A stretch of DNA of 64,000 bases from Paracoccus denitrificans (GTDB lineage Bacteria; Pseudomonadota; Alphaproteobacteria; Rhodobacterales; Rhodobacteraceae), in assembly GCA_005768755.1 (NCBI GenBank), contig VAFL01000007.1, positions 62,001 through 126,000 on the forward strand. The letters are read 5' to 3'. The notes beneath the pieces are model-generated. The model did not search any database and was not told the origin of the DNA. It saw only the letters and a list, made by a program, of their open reading frames with translations. Positions 33,662 to 41,769 of the stretch are shown here, piece by piece. The stretch's first letter is position 1. Each line of letters begins with the position of its first letter. The position numbers were made by a program, and so were the translations under genes.

Positions 33662-34051
33662 TCAACTTCGCATGAGTTCCGCGAGAGCGTCGGGCAAGCG
33701 GCGCGGGCGCATTTCAGGCCCAAGGCAGGCCAGCGTCACCCGGGCGTCAAACAGCACGTTTTCGCCGCGCAGCACCTTCTGGTCCAGTTCGATCCGCGCC
33801 GGCGTCAGACGCGCGACTTCGGTCGACACGATCAGCTGGTCGTCGAAGACCGCTGGCGAAAGATAATCGGCCTCGATCCGGCGCACGGCGAAGACCGCAC
33901 CCTCATCGGCCTTAAGGCGCGTCTGGTCGATGCCAAGCGCCCGCGTCCATTCGGTTCGCGCACGCTCGATAAATTTCAGGTAATTGGCGTAATAGACGAT
34001 CCCGGCCATGTCGGTATCTTCGTAATAGACACGAACCGGCCAGCGATGCAT
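33662..34051 (-). CDS. ybgC: Acyl-CoA thioesterase YbgC
   Basis: This 129-residue hotdog-fold thioesterase is the usual first gene of the tol-pal cluster. The motif 'VYYEDTDMAGIVYYANYLKFIERARTEW' (given in parts: the catalytic Asp lies in 'EDTDMAG') is intact. It hydrolyses short or acyl-ACP-type thioesters and associates with phospholipid synthesis. The start at 34051 gives the typical 'MHRWPVRVYYEDTD' N-terminus; the frame upstream is antisense or overlapping suhB. It begins 4 bases after the suhB stop. Confidence 0.94.
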   Translation of the reverse strand: MHRWPVRVYYEDTDMAGIVYYANYLKFIERARTEWTRALGIDQTRLKADEGAVFAVRRIEADYLSPAVFDDQLIVSTEVARLTPARIELDQKVLRGENVLFDARVTLACLGPEMRPRRLPDALAELMRS

Positions 34052-34055
34052 CCCG

Positions 34056-34844
34056 TCACTCCCAGTTGCGCACGATGGATGCGAGTTCGGGGAACAACTG
34101 CGGATTGGCACAGACGATGTTACCCGCATCGGCAACCGGCCCTTCGCCGCGGATCGCCTCGGCGAAACCACCGGCTTCCTTGACCAGCACGATACCCGCT
34201 GCAACGTCCCAGGCCTTGATGCCGCGTTCCCAGTAGCCGTCAAAGCGACCAGCCGCGACATAGGCCAGATCCAGCGAGGCTGCGCCAAAGCGCCGCACAC
34301 CCGCGACTGCCGGCATCAGGCGGGCCAGATCCTTCAATGTCGCCGGCAAATAGGGTTGCGACGCGAAGGGCACACCGGTGGCAAACACCGATTCGATCAT
34401 CTGGCGCCGCCCGGAGACGCGCAGCCGATTGCCATTCATCCAGGCACCATTGCCCTTCTCGGCATGATACAACTCGTCCTTGGCCGCATCGAAAATGACG
34501 CCCGCCACAATCTCGCCCTTATGTTCCAGCGCGATGGAAACAGCCCAGTGCGGCAAGCCGTGCAGGAAGTTCGTGGTGCCGTCCAGCGGATCGACGATCC
34601 AGCGCCGGGTCGGGTCCTCGCCCTTTTCCTCGCCGGTCTCCTCGCCCAGCCAGCCATAGCTCGGGCGCGCGCCGCGCAGTTCGTCCTTGATGATCTTCTC
34701 GGCCTCGCGGTCGGCGCGGCTGACGAAGTCGCCCGCACCCTTGACGGATACCTGCAGGTTCTCGACCTCGCGGAAATCCTTCACGAGGCTGCGTCCGGCC
34801 TTGCGGGCGGCTTTGATCATCACGTTCATATTGGCGCTTTGCAT
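34056..34844 (-). CDS. suhB: Inositol monophosphatase family protein (SuhB)
   Basis: This 262-residue Mg-dependent phosphatase hydrolyses inositol 1-phosphate and related sugar phosphates; SuhB also acts in rRNA antitermination in E. coli. Motifs are 'GWLGEETGEEKG', 'WIVDPLDGTTNFLHGLPHWAVSIALE' (given in part; DPLDGTT binds metal) and 'AWDVAAGIVLVKEAGG'. The start at 34844 gives the homologous 'MNVMIKAARKAGRSLVKDFREVENLQ' N-terminus. It heads the run into ybgC and tolQRAB. Confidence 0.93.
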   Translation of the reverse strand: MQSANMNVMIKAARKAGRSLVKDFREVENLQVSVKGAGDFVSRADREAEKIIKDELRGARPSYGWLGEETGEEKGEDPTRRWIVDPLDGTTNFLHGLPHWAVSIALEHKGEIVAGVIFDAAKDELYHAEKGNGAWMNGNRLRVSGRRQMIESVFATGVPFASQPYLPATLKDLARLMPAVAGVRRFGAASLDLAYVAAGRFDGYWERGIKAWDVAAGIVLVKEAGGFAEAIRGEGPVADAGNIVCANPQLFPELASIVRNWE

Positions 34845-35033
34845 CGCGGCGCTCCTGCAGGTTCTGGCTTTGGGCTTTGCCTGCCGTTTAGGGCGGTTGG
34901 CGCTGAAAGGGAAGCCGTCGCGTGCTTGGCCCGGCTGTTGACAGATCGCACGGGCCGGGATCGTCGGGTCGAATATGAATTTGTCTCATGCCGGGCAATC
35001 TGGCAAAAAGGGGCGATCGAAAGGAATCCTGTC

Positions 35034-35888
35034 ATGAATACGCCTGCTGTCAGTTTCGAGTTCTTTCCGCCGCGCAATCTGGATGCGTCCTTCAGGCTGT
35101 GGGAAACGGCGCGCGCGCTGGCACCGCTTGGCCCGGATTTCGTGTCGGTCACCTATGGCGCTGGCGGCACGACCCGGAAACTGACGCATGAGGCGGTGAC
35201 GGCGCTGTCGAACCATTACGGCCTGAACGTCGCGGCGCATCTGACCTGCGTCGATGCAAGCCGCGACGAAACCATGCAGATCGTCGATGAATACGCCGCC
35301 GCCGGTGTACGCGAGATCGTGGCCCTGCGTGGCGATGCACCACAGGGACAGGGCGAGTGGGTTGCCCATCCCGACGGCTTCGCGTCATCCGTCGATCTGA
35401 TCGAGGCGATTGCAAAGCGAGGCGACATCACAATTCGCGTCGGCGCCTATCCAGAGCCGCACCCCGAATCGCCCGATACCGCGGCTGACGTTGCTTTCCT
35501 CAAGCGCAAGGTGGATGCGGGCGCGACCTCGGCAATCACGCAATTCTTCTTTGACGCCGACACCTTCTTCCGCTTTCGCGATGCCTGCGTGACTGCCGGC
35601 ATCGACGTGCCGATTCTGCCGGGCATCCTGCCAATTCAAAGCTGGGTCGGGGCGCGCAAATTCGCCGCGCGATGCGGCACATCGGTGCCCGACTGGGCGA
35701 TCTCGGCGTTCGAGGCGGCAGGCAAGGAAGGTGAAGCGCAGCTGGCGCTGGATCTTTGCGTCAAGCTTTGCGGCGAACTTGCCGCCGGCGGCGTCGATCA
35801 CCTGCATTTCTACACGCTGAACAAACCTGATCTGACGCTGGCCGTCTGCCGACAGCTTGGTCTGCGTGAAAACGGTCTGGCCGCCTGA
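35034..35888 (+). CDS. metF: 5,10-methylenetetrahydrofolate reductase
   Basis: This 284-residue flavoprotein reduces methylene-THF to methyl-THF for methionine synthesis. Conserved blocks are 'VSFEFFPPRN', 'FVSVTYGAGGTTR', 'AHLTCVDASRDE', 'REIVALRGDAPQG', 'GAYPEPHPESPD', 'FLKRKVDAGATSAITQFFFD' (given in parts) and 'GILPIQSW'. The start at 35034 follows AAAGGA. The upstream 190 bases hold no riboswitch that I can recognise. It is convergent with the DUF2235 gene, 4 bases apart. Confidence 0.96.
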   Translation: MNTPAVSFEFFPPRNLDASFRLWETARALAPLGPDFVSVTYGAGGTTRKLTHEAVTALSNHYGLNVAAHLTCVDASRDETMQIVDEYAAAGVREIVALRGDAPQGQGEWVAHPDGFASSVDLIEAIAKRGDITIRVGAYPEPHPESPDTAADVAFLKRKVDAGATSAITQFFFDADTFFRFRDACVTAGIDVPILPGILPIQSWVGARKFAARCGTSVPDWAISAFEAAGKEGEAQLALDLCVKLCGELAAGGVDHLHFYTLNKPDLTLAVCRQLGLRENGLAA

Positions 35889-35892
35889 CAGG

Positions 35893-36960
35893 CTAGTGAT
35901 AGCTCTGATCGGCGCGTCGCAGCCGGCGCTTCAGCCAGCGCTCTGTTCTGAAGATACGGGCGGCCGCGGCCTCCTCTGCCAGGTGGCCGGCCAGGATGGC
36001 AGGACCGTCATAGGGCCGCGTGACGCTTGGGTGCAGCGCTTCGCTTATGTCGATGCCGGCCACGCGGGGCGTGCGGGCCAGAAACGCCTTTCCCCATCTG
36101 CGCCAGTTTCCGACTGACGGCGCATCCGCGTCGCGCGGAAAACGTGCCAGCCAGCCGGACGGCAGCGGAAGACCCTGCGCCTCGGCCTGTTCAAGCATCC
36201 AGACAAGCGGGATATTGGCCAACGAACGCGATGTTTCGCTGCCCATCAGTTGACCGCCGATATCGGCATGCGCGCCCTTGAACCACATCTGGGTGATTGC
36301 GCCCGGCGCGCGATCCTCGCTGTCCCACAGGATCGGCTGAAAGGCAGCACGCGTTTCATTCAACGCCAGCGCCTGCACGCCGCGCAGCACGTCTAGCCCA
36401 AGATGCTGATCGTGAAAGCGAAATCGCGGCTCTGTCAGCATCCACAAGACCGGAAGGCGGATGCCAAGCGCCATGACCGTATCGAACACGCCCAGAAACT
36501 CGATCGGGACACGGTTATGACACAGATGGCTGCGCAGGTCGGCCAGCTGTGCGGCATCCGCACCTTCGCGATAAGCGCGCCAGATCAGGCGGATATTACG
36601 CTCGGTCGCCTGTTCCATCCGCAGCAGGCCGACCCTTTCGATCATCGCCGCAAGCGAGCGGATGGCGAAAGCCCCCCGCGAATAGCCCATCAGGAAAATC
36701 CGGTCTCCTGGCCGATAGGCAGAGGCGAGCCAACCATAAGCGTCGCGAATACGGCCGCCCATGCCGTGCCCCATCATCAAGCCCAGCAATCCGCGCCATG
36801 CTTCCCATTGCTGTCCCGCGGCGTAGCGCACCCGGAACCCAGCGCCGCGTTGTGGGCGCAGAAGCCGGTAAATCTGGCCGATATTCGAAGAACGCCCCTC
36901 CATCAGTGAGGCGAATGTGCCATCAACCAGCACGACATGGGTAACAGACGGGCGATTCAT
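35893..36960 (-). CDS. DUF2235 alpha/beta-hydrolase-like protein
   Basis: This 355-residue protein matches DUF2235, a family with an alpha/beta-hydrolase core. The start 'HVVLVDGTFASL' takes the place of the family 'DGT' motif. The nucleophile elbow is 'GYSRGAFAIRSL' (Ser94), followed by 'FLGVFDTVMALG' and 'QMWFKGAHADIGGQ' with the acid/His region. Members include T6SS phospholipase effectors, but most are stand-alone proteins of unknown role. No T6SS, Vgr or immunity gene is adjacent, so the effector reading is not supported here. Confidence 0.85.
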   Translation of the reverse strand: MNRPSVTHVVLVDGTFASLMEGRSSNIGQIYRLLRPQRGAGFRVRYAAGQQWEAWRGLLGLMMGHGMGGRIRDAYGWLASAYRPGDRIFLMGYSRGAFAIRSLAAMIERVGLLRMEQATERNIRLIWRAYREGADAAQLADLRSHLCHNRVPIEFLGVFDTVMALGIRLPVLWMLTEPRFRFHDQHLGLDVLRGVQALALNETRAAFQPILWDSEDRAPGAITQMWFKGAHADIGGQLMGSETSRSLANIPLVWMLEQAEAQGLPLPSGWLARFPRDADAPSVGNWRRWGKAFLARTPRVAGIDISEALHPSVTRPYDGPAILAGHLAEEAAAARIFRTERWLKRRLRRADQSYH

Positions 36961-37048
36961 CCCTTCAGACTAGCACCAAATCCCTACCTTGAAATGAATC
37001 CTGTGCCTGACCTTTGCGTCAGCCATGCAGCAGGATAAATCACAAGGT

Positions 37049-37375
37049 ATGAATGTCTTGGCCATCTTCGCCGCTGCCGCGCTTTGCGAGATCGCGGGCT
37101 GCTTTGCCTTCTGGGCGTGGCTCAGGTTAGGCGAAAGCCCGCTATGGCTGGTGCCGGGGATCGCGATGCTTGTCGCATTCGCCTGGCTGCTGACACTCAG
37201 TCCCGCCGATTCGGCAGGGCGCAGTTTCGCGGCCTATGGCGGTATCTACATCGCAACATCGCTGATCTGGATGTGGTTGATCGAGGGACGCCGCCCAGAT
37301 CTCTGGGATCTGACCGGCGCCGCGATCTGCGTGATCGGGGCGGGCATTATTCTGCTTGCGCCCCGTGGGGTATAA
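37049..37375 (+). CDS. YnfA-family small membrane protein
   Basis: This 108-residue protein has four membrane helices and matches the YnfA/UPF0060 family: 'AALCEIAGCFAFWAWLR', 'AAYGGIYIATSLIWMWLIEG' and 'DLTGAAICVIGAGIILLAPR'. YnfA proteins resemble SMR transporters, and efflux has been reported in enterobacteria. The ATG at 37049 gives the family length. An ATG at 37025 would add 8 residues. It is convergent with the decarboxylase gene. Confidence 0.88.
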   Translation: MNVLAIFAAAALCEIAGCFAFWAWLRLGESPLWLVPGIAMLVAFAWLLTLSPADSAGRSFAAYGGIYIATSLIWMWLIEGRRPDLWDLTGAAICVIGAGIILLAPRGV

Positions 37376-37384
37376 TTCCGGCGA

Positions 37385-38527
37385 TCAGTCCAGTCGCAGG
37401 GCCGTCGCGCGCACCATCTCACCAAAACCGTTGAAGCGGGTATTGGTCACGACCGAATAAGCGCCTGCACCGTTGAAGACGATATAGTCGCCTTCCTGCA
37501 CGTCGCCCGCCATCACCAGCTCGCCCGGAAGGCGGTCCACCGAATCGCAGGTCGGCCCGAAGATCACGCGACCTGCGTCATCGCCGCCGCGCGGCTGACC
37601 TTCCGGCGTAAAGACCTGCACGCGGTCCAGATTTCCGACGACCGGAAGTTCGGCCAACCCGCCATAGACACCGTCGTTCAGGAAGATCGCCTGCCCGTCG
37701 CGGACCGCCTTGACGCGGGTAATCAGCGAGAAGGCGTCGCCGCACAGTCCCCGGCCCGGTTCGCAAACCAGCGTGGGGGCCTCGTCGCCGAAGACCTCTG
37801 CGGTGGTCGCGCCGATCAGGTTGAAGATGTCCTCCAGCTGCGGCTCTACCCCGTGAACGCGGTAGGACGGAAATCCGCCGCCGACGTTCAGGCAGCTGGC
37901 GCGCACGCCTGCCGTGTCGCAGATGTCGCGGGCGGTGCGGATATACTGTTCCCACGCGCCCGGATCGGTGCATTGGGTGCCGGGATGGAAGGTCAGGGAC
38001 GGGATAAAGCCCGCTTCCGCCACACGCTTCAACAGCTCGGCCGCGAGTTCCGGCGTCGCCCCGAATTTCGAGCCGAAGTCATAGATCGCGCCGGTCACCG
38101 GCAGCTTGAAGCGGGGCGAGATTTCGCAGCCTTCCGCAGGCACCAGCTCGATCAGTTTGGCAAGCTCGGATTCGCTGTCGACGGACCATGCCTTGATGCC
38201 AGCAGCGACCGCTGCGCCGATTTCGGCGCGGGACCTGACCGGATTGTGATAGTGTCGCGCCGCACCCGGCGCCAGACGGCCGATCAGGTCGATCTCAGCC
38301 GGGGATGCCACGTCGAAGCCCTTTATCCCGGCGGAAACCAGATTTTCGACAACAGCTTCGTCGGGGTTCGATTTCACCGCATAGGTGACCAGCCCGGGAA
38401 AGCCTTTCAGGAACCGCTTCGCCGTGTCCTGCAACACGGTCGGCGCAAACACCATGACCGGATTTTCGGGCTGGGTTTCGCGGATGATTTCTGCTGGGTT
38501 TTGCCAGACGGTCTTCTGCTGTGTCAT
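37385..38527 (-). CDS. PLP-dependent ornithine/lysine-type decarboxylase (fold III)
   Basis: This 380-residue protein is an alanine-racemase-fold decarboxylase like eukaryotic ornithine decarboxylase and bacterial lysine/ornithine decarboxylases. The PLP lysine lies in 'TYAVKSNPDEAVV', the glycine-rich phosphate site in 'LNVGGGFPSY', and the active-site Cys region in 'FGPTCDSVDRLPG', with 'FNGAGAYS' near the end. It would make putrescine or cadaverine. The start at 38527 is preceded by GGAAGG, with other in-frame Met codons further upstream. Confidence 0.92.
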   Translation of the reverse strand: MTQQKTVWQNPAEIIRETQPENPVMVFAPTVLQDTAKRFLKGFPGLVTYAVKSNPDEAVVENLVSAGIKGFDVASPAEIDLIGRLAPGAARHYHNPVRSRAEIGAAVAAGIKAWSVDSESELAKLIELVPAEGCEISPRFKLPVTGAIYDFGSKFGATPELAAELLKRVAEAGFIPSLTFHPGTQCTDPGAWEQYIRTARDICDTAGVRASCLNVGGGFPSYRVHGVEPQLEDIFNLIGATTAEVFGDEAPTLVCEPGRGLCGDAFSLITRVKAVRDGQAIFLNDGVYGGLAELPVVGNLDRVQVFTPEGQPRGGDDAGRVIFGPTCDSVDRLPGELVMAGDVQEGDYIVFNGAGAYSVVTNTRFNGFGEMVRATALRLD

Positions 38528-38611
38528 CGCACCTTCCATGATCGCGGGTGACAAAAGCCTTGCGGCCTGTGCCGCCAGATAAGGCATCTTCAAGCTTGTT
38601 TCAAACAGGAA

Positions 38612-38632
38612 CGCCCCGGACCAGCCGGGGCG
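38612..38632 (-). terminator. GC stem-loop after the PRC-barrel gene, possible terminator
   Basis: A perfect 8-bp stem CGCCCCGG/CCGGGGCG with a 5-nt loop lies 25 bases past the PRC-barrel stop codon. On the minus strand it is followed by TTCCTGTTT, a poor T tract. Confidence 0.45.
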
Positions 38633-38656
38633 CGCCATATTTATCTGACTGTCGGA

Positions 38657-39226
38657 TCAGTCGTCGCCGCGAATGTCCTCGGCCGCTTCCTCGCGCTGTT
38701 CCAGCGCTTCTTTCGACAGCGCCGATACGACAGCGATGCGGTCGTCGGTCATTACGATGGTGACCTCTTCCGGCTGCAGCACGACTTCTTTTTCGCCGAG
38801 GCCCAGGAAGCCGCCGACTTCTGCGATGGCGCCGACAACGTCGCCATTGCCGTCGAGGACAAGGTCTTCAACCTCGCCGATCTTTTCCCAGTTCTCGTCG
38901 ATCTCTGCGTAGGTCGTGGTGTCATCCCAGGTGGCAGCGCCGGTTACGTCGACCGAAAAGATGTCGACGCCTTCAAGCGCGGATGCACGCAGCATGCCGG
39001 TCTGCATCGCTTCGCCCGGATCGCTTGCAGCGGCGTCAGCGGCCGGTGCGGCAGCAGCATCGGCGGCCGGAGCGGTCGTCGCTTCAGCGGCAGGCGCAGT
39101 GGTCGCGGCATCAGCCGGTGCTTCGGTGGTGGCAGCGTCAGCCGGCGCTTCCGTGGTGGCGGTTTGTGCAACGGCGGCACCACCCAGCGACAGGATCATG
39201 GCGGTGGTGAGATAAAGGTTTTTCAT
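38657..39226 (-). CDS. Exported PRC-barrel protein with Ala/Thr/Pro repeats
   Basis: This 189-residue protein has a signal peptide (about 1-20, ending AAVA), then a low-complexity Ala/Thr/Pro/Glu/Asp repeat segment (about 24-68) and a PRC-barrel-like domain (about 85-165) with 'KIGEVEDLVLDGNGDVVGAIAEVGGFLGLGEKEV'-type sequence (only partly quoted in the family sense). PRC-barrel proteins with signal peptides are common in Rhizobiales and Rhodobacterales and have no settled role. The tail is acidic. It is followed by the stem-loop at 38612. Confidence 0.82.
   Translation of the reverse strand: MKNLYLTTAMILSLGGAAVAQTATTEAPADAATTEAPADAATTAPAAEATTAPAADAAAAPAADAAASDPGEAMQTGMLRASALEGVDIFSVDVTGAATWDDTTTYAEIDENWEKIGEVEDLVLDGNGDVVGAIAEVGGFLGLGEKEVVLQPEEVTIVMTDDRIAVVSALSKEALEQREEAAEDIRGDD
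39023..39157 (-). repeat. In-frame tandem repeat in the PRC-barrel gene
   Basis: The segment encodes units of 8-10 residues of the type ATTEAPADA and TTAPAAEA. It is likely to vary in copy number between strains and forms a disordered linker after the signal peptide. Confidence 0.75.
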
Positions 39227-39350
39227 GGTGTTAGTCCTCTCCATGCTTTGGACCTGCACAACCAGCCAGCGATCAAAACGTTTCATCACGGCATCGAGAA
39301 ATCGCCGAAATTAGCAAAGATCAGGTGCCGCTACGGAAGGTGGAACCAGA

Positions 39351-39830
39351 TCATTCCACGCCGTCGAACGCGCGCTGAATGGCTGGCCCGTCCAGCTTTT
39401 TCATGGTCAGCATCTTGGCTGCCGCGCGGCCAGCGGCCTGACGGTCATCGGCGGCCATCAGGTCAAGCATGCCGGGCGGGATGATCTGCCACATCAGCCC
39501 CCAGCGATCCTGCAGCCAGCCGCATTCCATGGTTTGCCCGCCTTCGGACAGTGCGTCCCACAACGCGTCCACCTGTTCCTGACTGTCGCATTCGATCATC
39601 AGCGATGCTGCAAGGTTGAACTTGTCCGGTCCGGGCGCGGAAAACGCATAAAGCGGCGTTCCGGCGACGGTGAATTCGACCGTCTGGACGCTGCCCGCCT
39701 TGCCGCCGGGGCTGTCGGCATTCTGGTCGGAAATCCGGTCTATGCGGCTGTCGGGGATAGTGGCGGCATAGAATTCGGCCGCCGCAATGGCGTCTTCATG
39801 ATACCAAAGGCAGGGGGCGATGCGTGTCAT
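39351..39830 (-). CDS. VOC/PhnB-like protein (3-demethylubiquinone methyltransferase-like fold)
   Basis: This 159-residue protein belongs to the PhnB/YdcJ-like branch of the vicinal oxygen chelate superfamily. It starts with the typical 'APCLWYHEDAIAAAEFYAATIPDSRI', then 'DKFNLAASLMIECDSQEQVDALWDALSEGG' and 'CGWLQDRWGLMWQIIPPGM' (parts only). These proteins are often mislabelled as methyltransferases; no catalysis is known for most. The start overlaps the hxlR stop by 4 bases, so it is co-transcribed with the regulator. Confidence 0.85.
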   Translation of the reverse strand: MTRIAPCLWYHEDAIAAAEFYAATIPDSRIDRISDQNADSPGGKAGSVQTVEFTVAGTPLYAFSAPGPDKFNLAASLMIECDSQEQVDALWDALSEGGQTMECGWLQDRWGLMWQIIPPGMLDLMAADDRQAAGRAAAKMLTMKKLDGPAIQRAFDGVE

Positions 39831-40477
39831 GTCTGAGGCTCCAATCTGAACAGGTCGATGAAGTTTTGCGCAGCGTTCAAGTCGCCGCTGGCGGTGGCGA
39901 AGCCCTTGGCGATCATCGCCGTCAGGGGGGCTGCGCCATAGACGACAGCGGCAAGGGTGTTGCCGTTGCCTGTCAGGGTGAAGGGCGCATCGGGAGTGGC
40001 GACAGATTTGACGATGACGCGCCCGTCCGCCACCTGCATTTCGAAGGTTTCCGTGCCGAAATCGAAACCGGCGCGGGCGGTCACACCCCCTGCCCGGTCG
40101 GCCATCAGGTTCACGCCCATGGAAATCATCAGCGCCGAGGGGCTGATGAATTTCGTGTGGTCATGGCCCGGCGCGATCAGCGCCCAACGGCAAAGTGCTT
40201 CCAGCACCGGCAGAAGCTGTTGGCCAAGCTCGGTCAGCGAATAGATGCCGAGCTTGTCATCATGCAGGATCACACCAGCGTCACGAAGCTGTGCCATGCG
40301 TTGGGTCAGGACGGATGCGGTAATCCCCGGCATGCCCGCGCGGATCATCTGGAAGCGCTTGGGCGCGAACATCAGCTCTCGCACCACCAGCAGTGCCCAA
40401 CGGTCGCCGATCAGGTTCAGCGCATGGGACGCAAGGCAACCTTCGTCATAGCGCAGCTTTTTGCCGTTACTAGTCAT
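39827..40477 (-). CDS. HxlR-family regulator fused to an SCP2-like domain
   Basis: This 216-residue protein has a HxlR winged helix at about 14-100: 'CLASHALNLIGDRWALLVVREL', 'RFQMIRAGMPGITASVLTQRMAQL', 'YSLTELGQQLLPVLEAL'. HxlR proteins are usually only about 110-130 residues. Here a second domain (about 125-210) with 'FEMQVADGRVIVKSVATPDAPFTLTGN' (split here) and 'LNAAQNFIDLF' resembles an SCP2 sterol-carrier domain. Cys14 sits where YodB/HypR-type members have their redox-sensing cysteine. It is divergent from the large plus-strand cluster and probably controls it. Confidence 0.88.
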   Translation of the reverse strand: MTSNGKKLRYDEGCLASHALNLIGDRWALLVVRELMFAPKRFQMIRAGMPGITASVLTQRMAQLRDAGVILHDDKLGIYSLTELGQQLLPVLEALCRWALIAPGHDHTKFISPSALMISMGVNLMADRAGGVTARAGFDFGTETFEMQVADGRVIVKSVATPDAPFTLTGNGNTLAAVVYGAAPLTAMIAKGFATASGDLNAAQNFIDLFRLEPQT

Positions 40478-40478
40478 A

Positions 40479-40509
40479 TTTTAATACTATCAGTTGTTTT
40501 TTACTACTG
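40479..40509. promoter_or_regulatory. Candidate HxlR operator (AT-rich direct repeat)
   Basis: The divergent spacer holds two related AT-rich blocks, TTTTAATACTATCAG (40479-40493) and TTTTTTACTACTG (40497-40509), in direct orientation. HxlR in Bacillus subtilis binds paired repeats of this kind near its target promoter. Confidence 0.4.
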
Positions 40510-40556
40510 CAAGTGCCATGCTGTGATTCGGAAGCGTAACTCGGAGGAGATGCGAG

Positions 40557-41279
40557 ATGACTTATTACACCGGCATGGTTGCGGCGGTGCCGACCGCGAA
40601 CAAGCAGGCCTATATTGACCACGCAAAGGCTGCGTGGCCGCTGTTCCAGAAGCATGGCGCTGTCAGGACGGTGGAAACCTGGGGCGTGGACACGCCGAAG
40701 GGCAAGGTCACGGATTTTCAGGGCGCCGTGCAGGCGAAGGATGATGAGACCATCGTCTTCACCTGGATTGAATGGCCCGACCGCGCGGCCGCCGACAAGG
40801 CCTGGCAGGCGATGGAAAGCGATCCCGACATGGCCGCGATGGGAGAGATGCCCTTTGACGGCAGCCGGATGATCTATGGCGGGTTCGAACCCGTGATGTC
40901 GGCCGGGCAGGTCGATGGTGCGGATCATTATCAGGGCTTCCTGCTGGCGGTGCCGGAAAAGAACCGGGACGCCTATGAAAAGATGGCCCATGACGCCTGG
41001 GGCATGTTCCAGAAGTTCGGCTGTCTGGGCATTGCGGAAAACTGGGGCGTCGACGTGCCGCGCGGCAAGCAGACTGATTTCTATCGCGCCACCAAGGCCG
41101 AGGATGGCGAGGCTGTTCTGTTCAGCTGGACCGCATGGCCTGACCGCGCAACCTGCGACGAGGCGGGCAAGAAGATGGAAGCCGAGATGGAGGGCGTCGA
41201 GATGCCCGAAATGCCCTTCGACGGCAAACGCATGATGTGGGGCGGATTCGAAACGATCTTCGATTCGGGAAAGGCATAA
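40557..41279 (+). CDS. Tandem DUF1428 protein
   Basis: This 240-residue protein contains two DUF1428 (ferredoxin-like, dimeric alpha/beta-barrel) domains in tandem, about 1-115 and 122-240. Each has the same blocks: 'WGVDTPKGKVTDFQGAVQAKDDE' / 'WGVDVPRGKQTDFYRATKAEDGE', 'WPDRAAADKAW' / 'WPDRATCDEAG' and 'MPFDGSRMIYGGFE' / 'MPFDGKRMMWGGFE' (parts only). Family members are usually single domains of about 115-120 residues. The role is unknown. The start has GGAGGAG 8 bases upstream. It is the first gene of the HxlR-linked run. Confidence 0.9.
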   Translation: MTYYTGMVAAVPTANKQAYIDHAKAAWPLFQKHGAVRTVETWGVDTPKGKVTDFQGAVQAKDDETIVFTWIEWPDRAAADKAWQAMESDPDMAAMGEMPFDGSRMIYGGFEPVMSAGQVDGADHYQGFLLAVPEKNRDAYEKMAHDAWGMFQKFGCLGIAENWGVDVPRGKQTDFYRATKAEDGEAVLFSWTAWPDRATCDEAGKKMEAEMEGVEMPEMPFDGKRMMWGGFETIFDSGKA

Positions 41280-41282
41280 GAC

Positions 41283-41711
41283 ATGACCTTCACCCCATAC
41301 CTGTCATTTCAGGGTCAGGCCGCCGACGCCTTCACCTTCTATGGCGAGGTTTTCGGTGCCACGCCGGTGCTCAACCGCTTTTCCGACATTCCCGAGGGCG
41401 AGGGCATGCCGCCTTTGCCTGACGAGATGAAAAGCTGGATCATGCATGCGCAGATCACCAGAGATGATGGCGCGATGCTGATGGGGGCCGACATGCCGCC
41501 GCAGTTCGGCGGGCAGAAACAGGCCGGTGTTTCGGTCTCGGTCTGGCGCGCGGAAGCTGCCGAGGCACAGGCGCTGTTCGACAAGCTGGCCGATGGCGGC
41601 GAGGTGACGATGCCGTTTTCCGAGACGTTTTTCTCGAAAGGGTTCGGCATGTGTCGTGACCGTTTCGGGACGACTTGGATGGTGACCACGGGCGATCCCG
41701 CCCAGGCCTGA
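41283..41711 (+). CDS. VOC/PhnB-like protein
   Basis: This 142-residue protein matches the PhnB branch of the VOC superfamily: 'TPYLSFQGQAADAFTFYGEVFG', 'IMHAQITRDDGAMLMGADMP' and 'CRDRFGTTWMVTTGDPAQA' (parts only). It may bind a metal or a small ligand, but the reaction is not known. It starts 3 bases after the DUF1428 stop, so the two are clearly co-transcribed. Confidence 0.87.
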   Translation: MTFTPYLSFQGQAADAFTFYGEVFGATPVLNRFSDIPEGEGMPPLPDEMKSWIMHAQITRDDGAMLMGADMPPQFGGQKQAGVSVSVWRAEAAEAQALFDKLADGGEVTMPFSETFFSKGFGMCRDRFGTTWMVTTGDPAQA

Positions 41712-41769
41712 CGACATGGCGCGGCGCCAGGAAAAGGGTGCCGCGCCCCAACCCCGAGGACCGAACGAG

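Noticed and set aside
34845..35033. Possible SAM- or SAH-responsive riboswitch before metF
   Set aside because: No match to the conserved cores I know; a TTGACA is present but without a well-placed -10 box.
35893..36960. DUF2235 protein as a type VI secretion effector
   Set aside because: No VgrG, PAAR, chaperone or immunity gene is adjacent; neighbours are metF and ynfA.
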